A stretch of DNA of 64,000 nucleotides, taken from the NCBI GenBank assembly GCA_945859605.1, contig OX243828.1, forward strand, positions 23,971,609 through 24,035,608, given 5' to 3'. Below are positions 32,701-42,754 of the stretch, one piece after another. Position 1 is the first letter of the stretch. Each line of letters opens with the position of its first letter. Below the pieces are notes generated by a model. It had not been told where the DNA came from. It did not search any database and saw only the letters and a list, made by a program, of their open reading frames with translations. This stretch comes from Lumbricus rubellus. Its lineage: Eukaryota; Annelida; Clitellata; Crassiclitellata; Lumbricidae. The translations under genes and the position numbers were made by a program.

Positions 32701-35700
32701 CTCTTGGCCTCACGCAGACTCAAGTGGGTCAGGCCCTGAGTGCCACTGAAGGCCCATCGTACAGTCAGTCGGCCATCTGCAGGTACGACACAGATACGCG
32801 GGGCGCGGTGGTGTAGTGGTGGCGTTGTTGCCTTGGACATGGAAGGTTGTGGCTTCGAATCCACCTCAAGCCGCCTCGTAGGGACCCTGAACAAGCCCTT
32901 CACTTGCAATTGCTTGTGCGCTTCGATGTGAAACTCTGATGCAGTGTCCACGCCGTGTTCAGGAGCGCCTCTGAGTAAAAATAAATATCTTGAAGGGGCG
33001 CTATAACAAGAGCTCATATACTTTGATATCTATTTGAAATACACTACCTTATTACGCATGTGATTGCTATTCAGTTTTAATTGCTTGTGTCATAAGGCTA
33101 GATATCATTAAATTGTTCTAATACAGTTTGGAATATGATTTCAAAATTCTGTGTAATTTTGGAGGATAATGTGGGACTTGGTTTGGACACAGTAACTAGT
33201 TGAAATTAATTGCCTCGTGTGGGGAGAAGGTTTGAGTCTTTTCATGGAGATGGTTAATGTTTAGGGCCTTTTAGGAAGTCCTTCTTCAATCAGTGTTGCT
33301 CAACACTGATTGATGCTTGATGATAGTGGTACTTAATAAATTCTATCTATATTGTATTGTTTCTATAGATTTATATAGTGCCTCTTGCAGAATAAGTATT
33401 CAGAAATGCTCCTCACCACAAAAAATGCTTTGGGGAAGGAAGTGCCTTTAAAAGAATGAGAAACTGGTGAGGAAAAATTGAGTCATTAGTTCAGCCCTGA
33501 ATGCGGGAGGAAGACCATTCCAAATGGAGGAAACCATCCACACCAAACACCCGGTGTTTATTATTTTCTCTTGTAGTGGCTTGATTCCTCAGTTCAACTT
33601 ACTGCAGGGTGAGAATTGCCGGGGGGTTTGGGGGGTTTCAACCCCCAGTCTTTCTTAGAGCCCCATGTTAAAGTCTGTTTTTCACACCCGATTCCAAGTG
33701 GATAATGGTCCAACCCCTCAGTTATTTTTCCACAATTCATACACTGACTATAAGTGCCACCTGGTTTGTTTCATTTAGGTTCGAAAAGCTCGACATAACA
33801 CCAAAGAGTGCGCAAAAAATCAAACCAGTTCTCGAACGATGGATGGCCGAAGCGGAGGAACGCTACAAGAACGGAATGCAGAATCTCACCGAATTCATCG
33901 GGAGCGAACCGTCGAAAAAACGCAAGCGCAGGACCTCGTTTACTCCGCAAGCTCTCGAAGTACTCAACGAATACTTTGAACGAAATACTCATCCTTCAGG
34001 TACTTTGTATTCTGCCTCGTCGGAATGAACTTGATAAAAGAGTTCATAGTTACTCGGGGTGTGCATTGGTTAGCATTCAGAATCGATAGACCCGGGTCCA
34101 GTTAAAAATCGCTGCCAAGGAATTTTAATCTAGATTTCTGATCGACATTTCTGGTGGAATAGACATTTTTGCAGCCGAGTTTGCTACGAGGCGGAGCAAA
34201 CTTAGTTTTAAAAATTTTAATTTAACCACGCACTAATTTTTTCCTCGGTCAGACAGTAGGAGTGAACTGGCCACCTGTTCTCGTATCAGTGCTCTAAGTT
34301 GTTGACTTTGAGTCTTTATGTTTTTGATGATGATGGGCATTGATAGCATATATAGAAGTCATTAGAATTTTTCCATTCATTCATTCATTCAAGACTTTCG
34401 AAAGCGCCTCTTTTCAAGGGGGACTTCTCAGAAGTGCTCTCGACTCTAGCACGAAAAAAAGTACAATCTAGAGTTGAATAAAAAGCTTCAGTAAGAGGCC
34501 TAGGATGCAAATGTAGCGCCATTCCAGAGCAATAGGCCCACCATGGAAAAGGCTTGATTCTGCATAGTTGCAGTTCCTGCGTATGGGTTAGGGATGCCTT
34601 GTCTGAGAAAATAAAGTCATCAAGTTTAACTTAATACTTTAATGACAAGGTTGTTTTGATGAACTGGTTTACAGTGACTGCTCTTCTATTTTGTCTTGAC
34701 TTCTCCAACTAATTTATAACTGTCAGAGTTTGTTTTTAATATAATAATAAATGAATATTAGTTTTAAAACAATTGGCATGACTGATTCAAAAATAATTTT
34801 GTTTAATTTTTACATAAATATTTGTATTTTGTTCTGAAAAGAATTTTCCTTTTGGTTTTCTCTGTAGCTAATTGTCTTACTGTGAATGGTGCATGTTAAC
34901 TGTTGTTAATTAATTTACAGTAAATTATGTTTCAAATTTCTGTTTGTGTATTTATGAGCACTTATTTTAAGCACCACTTCAAGATTAATACTCAGAGGCG
35001 CTCCCAACTATGGAGCGACTCAGAGGCGCTCCCGACTATAGCACGGACACTGTATCGGAGTTTCACGCTGAAGCGCACGAGCAAAATTGCGAGTGAAGGA
35101 TGACTAGGTTCCCTATGTGGCGGCCTGAGGTCGATTTGAACCCACAACCTTCTGGCTTTGAGCGCTGAACATACCTGTTCACCACAGCGCCCCACAAATA
35201 GTTGTCTTTAGGGGATAGTTGTTATTGAATATTAGAAGCCACAGGAGCAGGGCTTAAAGTGTGGCAGGACGGTCATGGACGGCGTCCTGACACTTATTTT
35301 CAAATCTCTATGCCGTCCTGCCACTTATTTGGCCAGCACACCCGGAAATGTAAGGGGTGTCCTGGCACTTCTTTTTGAAAGGTAAGGGGCGTCCAGGCAC
35401 TTCCTTTTTTACACTTTTATCACTGCACAGAAGGTAGACTTTGGATCGTTCGTCATTGTTGACGTGAGTTGCGTTAATCTGTAAACACGTGAACTTCTAT
35501 GTTTCGTAGAAAGAACCAAGTTGGAAAAAGTGATTGGACGTGCATTTAACAACCTCCTCCTATGAGAATGTTCCAACTTCTGCAAGGCTCATTAGTTTCC
35601 AGAGACTGTGCTGTGTTATCTCGCTTATGATGATAGGTGTGTGTGTGTTTTGCTGTTTTCATTTTTTTCTTTTCAATTAAAATTCTCTCAGTTTCTCTTC

Positions 35701-36122
35701 TTTCTGTTTTAAGTATTAATTTTGTCAGCATGACTTATTTTGACCGTGAATGATATACTTTAGTTGAAATAGATGTTGTCTTTTATATATATTTGTTCAC
35801 ATTCTGCTTAGTGTATGGTACAGCATTGTTGCTAATTATTATTATTGTTATTATTATTATTTTTTTACCCGAGGTATCAATGATCCCTCAGGATTTATAT
35901 TATTATTATTATTATTATTATTATTATGGGGTTTTTTTGGTTTGTTTTTTTTACCCAAGGTACCTAGGATCCCTCGGGATTTCAAAAAATTATGATAGGA
36001 GCTGTTATTCAATGTAAAGAAAATCAGGCCTCGTCCTCCGCAACAGTGTTAAAAGTACCACGAAAAGCGATGGCATTGTAGCGCTGCAGATAGATGGAAA
36101 TGCGCTGGAAGAGAAAAGTTGC

Positions 36123-36161
<39 letters not shown>

Positions 36162-37285
36162 GTTATTAGTGAGTTTTATTATTGTGTTTTTATATAGCAC
36201 ACCTTCAAATAATAATAATTATCCATGTGTTTAGATTTAAGTTGCATGCAATTCTGCAGTTATTGTTTATCTTTTCTTTGCTTTTAATTAAACGATTTTT
36301 TTAATATTCTGAGCTTTTTCGAGCGCTTCTGCCTTCTGAGTAGATTACCTTGAAGGTACGCTATATTATAAAGTCAGCAACAACAATAATAATAATAAAA
36401 ATTTTATCATGAAAATAGATTAGTTTCAGCCACCTTTCAGCTACATTGGTTTTTGAAAGCCAAAATTGTCTACACTCACATATTTGCTGCTTTTCTTGAC
36501 TCTATATCAATTTGCGTAGGAAACAGCTACGAAAAATTTGCCTATATAATTTTAGCCGCATTGAACCTCAAATATCGATTTAAACAACAATTTCATTACA
36601 TAAGATTAATATGTATGTAATTATTGTATACCGTTAGGACATTTTTGTTTGCATATTGACACCTGTATTTCGTTTGTATTCAATTGCTATCTCAAGCAGA
36701 ATTTCCTTTGTTGATGTTAAGTTCTGCCAATCAGTCAGATTGGTATGTATGTGCACTTGTTAGAGAGCCCCTCCAGGATTACTACTCAGAAGCGCTCCCG
36801 ACTACAGTACGGACACTGAATAGGAGTTTCATGCCGGAGCGCTGAGCAATTTCGTGTGAAGGACTTACCCAAGGTCCCTGAGGTGCATTCGAACCTGCAA
36901 CCCTCCAGCTGCAAGGCAACGAATATACCCACTACACCACCACGCCCCACATATATATTTATTTTCTACATAAAGAAATATCCTGGGTTGTTGTTGTTAA
37001 TTTTTACCAATAAGTCAGATTGGTAACATGTAGCATAGGTACATGGGCACTTAAATAGCACCTTAAAAATTACCTCGCAAAGGCGATTATAAGGTAAAGG
37101 TAATTCTTAAATGAATTATTTCTGACCGCTGTCATGTTATTTTCTTGACAGGAAGTGAAATGTCGGAGCTTTCGGACCGACTGAGCTACGACCGCGAAGT
37201 CATTCGCGTCTGGTTCTGCAACAAACGTCAGGCACTTAAGAACACGATTAAAAAGTTAAAAGCTCAGGAAAGAACGCCGTCATAA
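23645..37285 (+). CDS. POU6F2: POU class VI homeodomain transcription factor, POU6F2-like
   Basis: Eight coding exons: 23645-23746, 26223-26439, 28720-29058, 30215-30390, 31495-31720, 32605-32782, 33779-33999, 37152-37285. All are GT-AG and in phase; 1593 bases, 530 residues plus stop. A POU-specific domain (about 367-448, with FKIRRLSLGLTQTQVGQAL and FEKLDITPKSAQKIKPVLER) is followed by the linker TEFIGSEPSKKRKRR and a homeodomain (about 459-518) whose recognition helix reads EVIRVWFCNKRQALKNTIK. The Lys in WFCNKRQ is, as I recall, normal for POU6F2. The N-terminal 350 residues are Ser/Thr/Ala/Gln/Gly-rich, with short hydrophobic repeats like AQGQLLAIATPQ, as in vertebrate POU6F. It acts in the nucleus on octamer-like or TAAT-containing DNA; known members work in nervous system and retina. 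In-frame upstream coding cannot be excluded. The nearest AATAAA I noticed after the stop is near 40705. Confidence 0.92.
23828..24003 (+). pseudogene. LINE reverse-transcriptase C-terminal fragment
   Basis: Reads RPRGRPRSTWLVMIDENLEG then ENRTLWRHLI to a stop: the G-R-P-x-x-T-W ... R-x-x-W-R end pattern of non-LTR reverse transcriptases. In POU6F2-like intron 1, 80 bases after the donor. Confidence 0.6.
24020..24310. repeat. AT-rich tandem repeat, unit about 125 bp
   Basis: Two and a bit copies share ggcatgctttg, aatttggtgccc-type and taaaatttccttagca-type blocks. Confidence 0.65.
24883..25242 (-). CDS. Possible nested small membrane protein, antisense in POU6F2-like intron 1
   Basis: A 119-codon intronless ORF with a very good start context (gtcaccATGG). 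The product starts MATSSNKKSQCSEEWECVE, has a Cys cluster (CCAPCPFCKH, about 40-49) and one strong hydrophobic segment (ALLLIVCCPLWLVGFLFLGH, about 65-84), then a polar Cys-containing tail. It is not low-complexity, unlike nearly all other ORFs in the non-coding DNA. AATAAA signals on the same strand lie near 24664 and 24599. I do not recognise the family. It may be a real nested gene, a retrogene, or chance; the opposite strand is also open here for 94 codons. Confidence 0.35.
   Translation of the reverse strand: MATSSNKKSQCSEEWECVEQKKEYVSGGRGGEVNRRSFDCCAPCPFCKHTEERDSLPKQTTLSSALLLIVCCPLWLVGFLFLGHLAFKTDFFNVITCNENAPSTLCRPKEKYGRCRMDI
26223..26439 (+). CDS. POU6F2-like exon 2
   Basis: Acceptor tcttgcag, donor gtaagt, phase 0 in, 1 out. 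Encodes a Ser/Leu-rich stretch with LSAMTLSSVNSLQLATIATG; this resembles the low-complexity activation region of POU6 proteins. Confidence 0.82.
26627..26984. mobile_element. hAT-type MITE, ends CATGGGNGGAGACTT
   Basis: Ends CATGGGTGGAGACTT and inverted CATGGGCGGAGACTT; flanks GTGGTTTG/GCAGTTTG agree at 6 of 8. Interior holds the gactaaaaaaagg / gtcgtcagaaattttggccg motif shared with 19606 and 37506. Confidence 0.65.
27314..27440 (+). repeat. (TATG)n microsatellite
   Basis: About 100 bases of pure TATG in POU6F2-like intron 2, reading open in several frames. Confidence 0.9.
28468..28615 (+). mobile_element. hAT-type MITE family C
   Basis: 148 bases, perfect 8-bp duplication TGCTTATT on both sides. 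It ends 104 bases before POU6F2-like exon 3. Confidence 0.83.
28720..29058 (+). CDS. POU6F2-like exon 3
   Basis: Acceptor ttgtttacatag, donor gtaagt, phase 1 in and out. Encodes FNQLTSSLTSPAHLLGQPQ, a Gly/Ala-rich patch (SGGAGGAGGASPAA) and hydrophobic Gln-containing repeats such as NQIQLLATSSGQLIATNV. GC content is clearly above its intronic surroundings. Confidence 0.87.
29110..29235 (+). repeat. (CA)n-rich microsatellite
   Basis: CA repeats with CG interruptions, 50 bases after the donor of exon 3. Confidence 0.85.
29384..30170 (-). mobile_element. SINE family A interrupted by a long-TIR element
   Basis: SINE tail and body at 29384-29566, head at about 30131-30170; the two halves join exactly across the insert, sharing the duplicated gcaaggcaacg. 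Confidence 0.75.
29567..30130. mobile_element. Long-TIR foldback/MULE-like element nested in a SINE
   Basis: About 564 bases with inverted ends of about 115 bases. Each end is made of direct repeats of the type CCGTTTGGGCGCCGGC with variants (CCGTTTCGGCGCC), and the AT-rich middle has no ORF. Flanked by gcaaggcaacg (11 bases, or a 9-bp duplication within it). Long inverted ends plus a roughly 9-bp duplication fit Mutator-like elements; the assignment is inference. Confidence 0.65.
30215..30390 (+). CDS. POU6F2-like exon 4
   Basis: Acceptor tctgttcaacag, donor gtcagc. Encodes a Ser/His/Gln/Ala stretch and KFIAKAQGQLLAIATPQ, which parallels the 'NAQGQIIAT' motifs of POU6F2. Ends in phase 0. 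Confidence 0.87.
30507..30805 (+). repeat. Minisatellite of GGTGGTATTGGTGTC type
   Basis: About 18 units of 15-18 bases, starting 116 bases after the exon 4 donor. Strand-biased (G and T only). It is open as a Val/Leu/Ser repeat but is not coding. Confidence 0.88.
31318..31430 (+). mobile_element. SINE family A, 3' half
   Basis: Begins at ttcggcttgaaactccgatg and ends gggcgctataacaagtgcac; ends 65 bases before POU6F2-like exon 5. Confidence 0.68.
31495..31720 (+). CDS. POU6F2-like exon 5
   Basis: Acceptor ttgtctctgtag, donor gtgagt, phase 0 in and 1 out. Encodes LSATAVSLVLSSSASDHHSQ and a polar Asn/Thr-rich end. The last exon before the POU-specific domain. Confidence 0.85.
31745..31928 (-). 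mobile_element. SINE family A, minus orientation
   Basis: Complete copy whose tail end begins only 24 bases after the donor of POU6F2-like exon 5. Confidence 0.77.
32281..32495 (+). mobile_element. SINE family A with CATA tail
   Basis: Head gcacgtggtgtaggtgg, tail ttataacaagtgctcatac continuing into a CATA/CATG microsatellite to 32570. Confidence 0.72.
32605..32782 (+). CDS. POU6F2-like exon 6 (POU-specific domain, first part)
   Basis: Acceptor cttatttttccag, donor gtacga. Encodes GVNLDEIREFAKQFKIRRLS, GLTQTQVGQALSATEGPSYS and QSAICR: the DNA-binding POU-specific helices, essentially identical to POU6F2. Confidence 0.94.
32799..33020 (+). mobile_element. SINE family A, 16 bases after a POU-domain donor
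   Basis: Head ggggcgcggtggtgtagtgg starts almost at once after the exon 6 donor; tail gaaggggcgctataacaaga. Confidence 0.78.
33359..33545 (-). mobile_element. LINE 3' end fragment, minus orientation
   Basis: Has the inverted tail tttatatagtgcctcttgca and an inverted C-terminal segment containing cattccaaatggagga (the F/LWN-x-LP region). Confidence 0.5.
33605..33746 (+). mobile_element. hAT-type MITE family C, 32 bases before a POU exon
   Basis: 142 bases; ends as in the other copies but the right end and target duplication are decayed (ACTTACTG/ACTATAAG). It lies immediately upstream of the acceptor of exon 7. Confidence 0.72.
33779..33999 (+). CDS. POU6F2-like exon 7 (POU-specific end, linker, start of homeodomain)
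   Basis: Acceptor tgtttcatttag, donor gtactt. Encodes FEKLDITPKSAQKIKPVLER, the linker, the basic KKRKRRTSFTPQALEVL start of the homeodomain and helix 1. Split between helix 1 and helix 2, continued in exon 8. Confidence 0.94.
34375..34570 (-). mobile_element. LINE 3' end fragment, minus orientation
   Basis: Starts with the inverted gaatga tail (tcattcattcattcaa), then gcgcctcttttcaagggg and agaagtgctctcgactctag; inverse of the LINE tail at 23380-23480. Confidence 0.62.
34954..35195 (-). mobile_element. SINE family A, minus orientation
   Basis: Full copy with an internal duplication of ctcagaggcgctcccgacta-type sequence (34992-35038). Confidence 0.7.
35850..36165 (+). repeat. (TTA)n microsatellites with a repeated GGTATCAATGATCCCTC block
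   Basis: Two copies of an acccgaggtatcaatgatcc / acccaaggtacctaggatcc block separated by TTA arrays, and a third TTA array at 36121. POU6F2-like intron 7. Confidence 0.7.
36750..36952 (-). mobile_element. SINE family A, minus orientation
   Basis: Tail gtgcacttgttagagagccc to head ctacaccaccacgcccc. Both flanks contain aagtcagattggtaa-type sequence (about 36735 and 37018), a possible long target duplication. Confidence 0.7.
37152..37285 (+). CDS. POU6F2-like exon 8 (homeodomain helices 2-3 and stop)
   Basis: Acceptor tttcttgacag. Encodes LSDRLSYDREVIRVWFCNKR then QALKNTIKKLKAQERTPS and TAA at 37283-37285. Trp, Phe and Asn of the recognition helix (507, 508, 510) and the POU-specific Cys (509) are present. 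Confidence 0.94.
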
Positions 37286-37377
37286 AAACCGTCGACCGTC
37301 TAAACCTTCATTTCTCCAGGCGCGTTGCTCTAGATTTTATTTGTTCATGAACCGGCATAGAGAAGAAATTTTCAATC

Positions 37378-37759
37378 GGCAAAACTGTAGTATCGGGGAC
37401 CGAGCGACGACACTAACCCTAATCCTGCCTGACCCTCACGACGCCTAACCTGAACCCTAACCAACCCTTGCGACGCCTAACCTGACCCTAACCGACCCTC
37501 ACAATCATAGGCGTACGGGAGATTTCAGCAATGAGGGGGCAAAGATTGAACTTCTGCCCGAAAAATTTATCCGGCCAAAAAGTTGACGACCTTTTTTTTT
37601 AGTCCGGGACTATTTTTGCCCGAAAAATTAGACTTGCCCGAAAGTTGGGGGAGGGGGGGCATTTGCCCCCTCCCTCTGGACCCCGCCTCAAACGCCTATG
37701 CTCACGATGCCTAACCCGACCCTAACCGACACATTGGTCCCCGATACTATAGTTTTGCC
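37378..37759. mobile_element. Second telomere-like inverted-repeat element
   Basis: Arms of 24 bases, 37378-37401 and 37736-37759, pair at 23 of 24 positions (GGCAAAACT...CGGGGACC). Inside are degenerate cctaaccctaac / gaccctcacgacgc units like those at 17876-18055, and a nested MITE. Flanks TTTCAATC/TTCCAATT agree at 6 of 8. It starts 93 bases after the POU6F2-like stop, so probably lies in its 3' UTR. Confidence 0.62.
37506..37700. mobile_element. hAT-type MITE nested in the telomere-like element
   Basis: 195 bases; ends CATAGGCGT and inverted CATAGGCGT; duplication CTCACAAT/CTCACGAT (7 of 8). Related copy near 55763-55914. Confidence 0.65.
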
Positions 37760-37896
37760 TTCCAATTGGTGCATGAAATCGTTCACGGCAGTTATTCAGA
37801 GTAGCTACGATCTTCTTTTGAACTGTTTGCGAATAGTTTGCACGTGGCCTACAATCCCTACATTCTATTGCTTTCTGATGAAGATGGGCATGAACA

Positions 37897-38275
37897 GCAC
37901 TACATACATACATACAAACACACACATACATAAACACACACACATACTTACATACATAAACACACAAACATAAACACACATACATACATACATACATACA
38001 TACATGCACACATACATACATACATACTTACATACATGCACACACATACATACATACATGCACACATATATAAACACATACATACATACTTACATACACA
38101 CACACATACATACACATACATACACACGCATACATACACACACATACACACATACATACATACATACATACACACACATACATAAACACACATACATACA
38201 CATACATGCACACAATGTCACACATACATACACACACACACACACACACATACATACATACATGCATACATACGT
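37897..38275 (+). repeat. (CATA)n/(CACA)n compound microsatellite
   Basis: About 380 bases; produces long Tyr/Ile/His/Thr or Met/Tyr/Val/Cys ORFs on both strands, none real. Confidence 0.92.
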
Positions 38276-40330
38276 ACTCAAAACCTGGTTAGTTGTAAGC
38301 TTAGCTGTTGCCATAGCAGCTGCTGATCTGACGTCATACGGCCGACGACGTCAGGAGTTGTTAGATTGTGTAAATAATGTGCCAAAAAGTGATTATGTGC
38401 TAAAATGCTGCTGTTAAGGAATCGGCAGCTGTTGCTGCCATGCTAACCACTGCTTTGTGTCTTCGTGTATATAAATATGGATGAACTGCGTTCAATTGTC
38501 TGTTAAGCGGTCTAAACAGTTGAAAAGAAAATGGCCGAAACACACGATTGAAAAAAATGTAACTTCGCTCTCGGAGAAAGAGTCATGCATTTAACGGTTG
38601 AATTAAGACTAAAACAATGTCAGAATGTCGTCTGTGTGTTAAAGGAACAGGCTGAAAGGAACAAAAAACTTAGGATTATTGTTTTGATTTGGATTATGCT
38701 AATTATTTTTTGTAAAATTTTGATTGTAAAGTTAATTCACTTGTTTCAGATTTGCATTTTTTGGGGTGGGGTGGGGAGAATCTTGTGTTGGTTTCATTTA
38801 CCCTTCTCGCTGCCATTGTTGTAAAGACTAAAGTTTGGAATTTGTGAAGATCAGTTTACTATGGTGCAGGAAGCTTTATCATGGGTTCTGAACTTCTGAT
38901 TCAATGTATGATGTACGCTCGCCCAGTCAGGTACATTGGTTCAAGCATACCTTAGTTTGTATGCCTCTCTGAGCGTGTAACTGTGACTGTTCACATGCCG
39001 ATAGGGGCTTATTTCGGAGAATTGAATCTCGGGGGGACCTTCAGTGGCATACACACGGCTGATGTGTGAAATTTGGGGGTCTGGGCAGAGCGGTCCCGGG
39101 CCCCAAACTATCTCGGGGCTTTATAAGAAAAAATTGTTTAGAAACATATTGAAATAATTAAAAGTACAGGGATGACCTATGATTTCATATTTATAACTTT
39201 ATATACAACATGAATTTCCTTATCTGTTAATTTGAAGTGTAAACTGATTGTGGTTATTTCTGTGTAATGTATTTCAGAAGGCTTAAATCATGAACTTTTT
39301 ACTTTGTACATATGCGACTACCTAGCGTGGGCCCCTAAAAGTTGCTGGACCCCTTAATTCCCCTCCCTCTCAGTGACCTGGGGCATAAAAATGGACAGCA
39401 ATGGTCAAACATCTCACCTGATCAATTCACTCAAAAAGATCAGGTTCTGGGTCATGTGGTCACTTTAGAAAACTGTTTGTTTACTTTTTTATAAACTGGA
39501 ACATTTTCATTGGTGTGCGCTGTGCAATGATCCAATGCCTCGTATTATGTTAGTTGCTGACTTAAGTACCCGATTTTGTGTTTAGAACATTGTATCATTA
39601 ATGCTATGTATTTCTTTGTAGAGCTGCTGTGGGATATATTTTCTTATTGATTTAAATTACTGAAGGTGTTCTACTGAAGATGATTGTAGGGTGAGGCTTG
39701 ATTTTTAACACACTGCTGATGCAGAATCTGATGCGAAAATAATTATTATCATCATTTCAAGAATGGGCGCATCCATTATTACCTACTCATTTTTTTCCAT
39801 TTTCGACCCCTTCCCTGTTGCTTGTTGTACATTTCGTGGACCCCCTACGTGCAAGTAAGCGTCTCCCCCTCCCACAAACGCTAATAATTAAAGTTATTTA
39901 TGAAACATTTACTATTTATTTTTTAAACATTATTTGCTGGCTAAAATTTGTTAAATGTTCTTGATTACTGTTTAGATCTGAAAAGAATTCAATTATAATT
40001 TAATTATAATTTAATTATAATTTAATTATAATTTAATTATAATTTAATTATAATGTAATCAAATACCATTGGACGATTATGGGATAATACGGAGTTGTAA
40101 AATAGTCGAATATGGATGCCATAACATTATTTAGAAATTTATTTTGCATTTGCACATTTTGCTGGGACCCTTTCCCCCCGCCATACGCACCCGTACACAA
40201 AATCACCTAAATTCGGTTACCCCTCCCGTCCATGCGTACGTAATATATGAACAGCCTCCCAATCATTCTCTTTCATTACTATAGTCATTTCAGTTTGTTA
40301 TTTTCTTAAGTACATGTAAGTATTTTTCAT

Positions 40331-40450
40331 GTTTCGTAAACGCCTGCTGAAGACTATAGGCCTACTATTTGTTAGAGGGAGCGCTGATTAGGTCGGGAGC
40401 GCTACTGAATCTGTGAGCGGCGCTTTATAAATGTTCAATTACAATTATGA
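40331..40450 (+). mobile_element. LINE 3' tail, same family as 44586-45890
   Basis: Contains cgggagcgctactgaatctg and tgagcggcgctttataaatg followed by ttcaattacaatta, matching the tail of the reverse-transcriptase copy. Confidence 0.68.
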
Positions 40451-40974
40451 GAACTGTTATGATAAAACGCATCAATCAATGGTCGTATAGTACGTTGTAT
40501 GCATTCAGGATATGTCGAAAGTCTATTAAGACTGATTAATAATTTCAGGGTTATATAGTTGCAGATCATCCGGTGCATATTCCATAATTATTATGTGCCA
40601 GGGAATTAAGGCAGGTGGAATTGAATCGGCCATTTCGCTGCAGACTTATTTTGCGGTTGGCTGGTGGTGTTTATTTGTTTATTTGTGACTTTTGTGAGAG
40701 AGCTAATAAATAAAATATTTTCATTCCATTGTTACTCTGTTGATTAATTATACGTTCGAATTAGTACATAGCATTGGAATCATGCAGGATTGCAGCATTC
40801 TCAATGTCCTTTAAAATAGACTTTCCGCAGCCAGAAAATTTCTGAGCTGCTCCTCAAAAACTGTGCTCCTGTGTAGGCCTACTCACGATTTTCTGGTGGT
40901 TCCCTAAAAGTCACCCCAAACTCCCAAAATCATTTTTGACATTCTTTGCGTTTGAACATGACGTCCTCCTGCAA

Positions 40975-41320
40975 GTAGGATTTATATAGCGCCACTTAAG
41001 TGACAACCCAGAGTTGCTCCCGAACCCAAAACTGGTAAAATAGACTGTTTTGAGATGCGCATCGAAAGATTCAGAGTGGGGAACAAGCAGCGGTCGAAAC
41101 GCAAAGGGAGCCCATTCCAAAGCGCGGGCATACCTCTAAGAAAGAGGATCCTTACTGTATGAAGGGCCATGTGTGGGCAATTGTTATAGCGTCTCTTAAA
41201 GAATACTACTCGGAAGCACTCCCGACTATACAGCGCGGACACTGAATCGAAATTTCACGCCCAAGCGCATGAGTAATTGCGAGTGAAGGACTTGCTCAGA
41301 GGCCCTACACGTCGGCTAAA
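40975..41320 (-). mobile_element. LINE C-terminal fragment and partial SINE, minus orientation
   Basis: 40975-41165 keeps a LINE C-terminus (FLRGMPALWNGLPLRFDRCL). 41174-41320 is a headless SINE family A copy. Confidence 0.58.
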
Positions 41321-41982
41321 GTTGTGTGCATATTGCTGCATCCTTGTTTTTCTCACCTCTATTCATAGCCTAGGACGACAATATTATTTTAGTCCTACAC
41401 AGGCTGGCTATGCCTATCTTTCTAGGTTGGCGCCTAAAATAAGCTTAGAGGCTCATCTGTAATTTATTTGAATGCGTAATTCTGTCGGACACGGTGTAGA
41501 CGAGTAGACAGATTGAACGGAAACACGGTTCAGATTCGACACAGTCGGCGCCACATTCGCTGAAATTTACGCACACATCGTTGACGTCAATTTGCATACA
41601 ATTGCATCAGCTGTTAGATGGGGGATAAGATGGAGGTTTAGATGGGGGTTGGGGTTGGGAGGGTTGGGCATAAACGGTGCTATGGTAGGTTGCCACGATT
41701 GGGGGGTAGCTTGGGAGAGAGTTGTGAGGAGGGGACAAGCGTTAATTTTGAGGTGGTGGTGGTAAAATTGTGATCTAAATAAGGAGGGGTTGTGGATTCG
41801 GGATGTTTGGTAGAACTGTTGATGTCGTGAGCTGGTGTTTGAACAACAGTTACTGTTGGTAGAGAGGTCGATGAACTCTGAAGCGTGGCCTGGTAACTGG
41901 AAGGCTAATTGAGTTGAAGTGTGGATAGTGTGCAGTGACATATGCAGGACGATGTTGATTCCTGTACCACTCGCTGGATATA

Positions 41983-41985
41983 GCC

Positions 41986-42052
<67 letters not shown>

Positions 42053-42290
42053 TTTCTCTTTAATTGAGCGCCTGCAAACGCACTGCGGTTTACATACATG
42101 TAGGCTACAAGTTATGCGGTACCGGTAGGACTAATCTTAATTAACATCAAACTAAACCAACAGCTTTGCAATTAGATCTATGCGGCGCTAATAGCAGCCT
42201 ACAAAGCATATCCGCCCAACGGGGGCTCGAACCTGCCACATCTCGTACTCTTGGCCAGCGTGTTAACCATTACTCTACCGGGCCCCCCTT
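41983..42290 (-). mobile_element. SINE family F with (ATT)n tail
   Basis: On the minus strand: head cccggtagagtaatggttaa (A box), B box aggttcgagccccc, body ending caggcgctcaattaaagaga, then about 66 bases of ATT. A related fragment is at 57180-57240. Confidence 0.58.
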
Positions 42291-42489
42291 GACGAGCACG
42301 TACAGTGGTCAGAGTGATTTGGGTGAGCAGTGTGAGCGCTGATGGAGAGTTTATTGTCACGCCTGTGTTTCCAGGGTTCCGCCATGATGAGCAGTGGGAA
42401 CGCAAGTCAAGAATTTCAAGGGTAGTGGAAACGCCGTTTCCACGCGTTCACATCCGCTTTAAACCCTGCTGCAGCAAGCACGACATCCG

Positions 42490-42521
42490 TCTGTCTTTCT
42501 CAGTGCCTCTATCTGTCTGTC

Positions 42522-42605
<84 letters not shown>
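42490..42605 (+). repeat. (GTCT)n(CT)n microsatellite
   Basis: About 14 GTCT units then CT dinucleotides. Confidence 0.92.
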
Positions 42606-42607
<2 letters not shown>

Positions 42608-42754
42608 GCTTCTCCTTTCCATTTTCCGTTTTCCGGACTTTGCTCTTTACTCGCATAAAACTATGATAAAAGGTGCTGTCGTTGAAAAGAGGATCCATAG
42701 CTCTTAGCTTTTAAGCATCGCTTTATAACTTACTTCAAACTTCGCATTACCGGT

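Noticed and set aside
42215..42290. Second tRNA-like sequence
   Set aside because: tRNA-like head without a proper cloverleaf, followed by body and (ATT)n tail, so read as a SINE.
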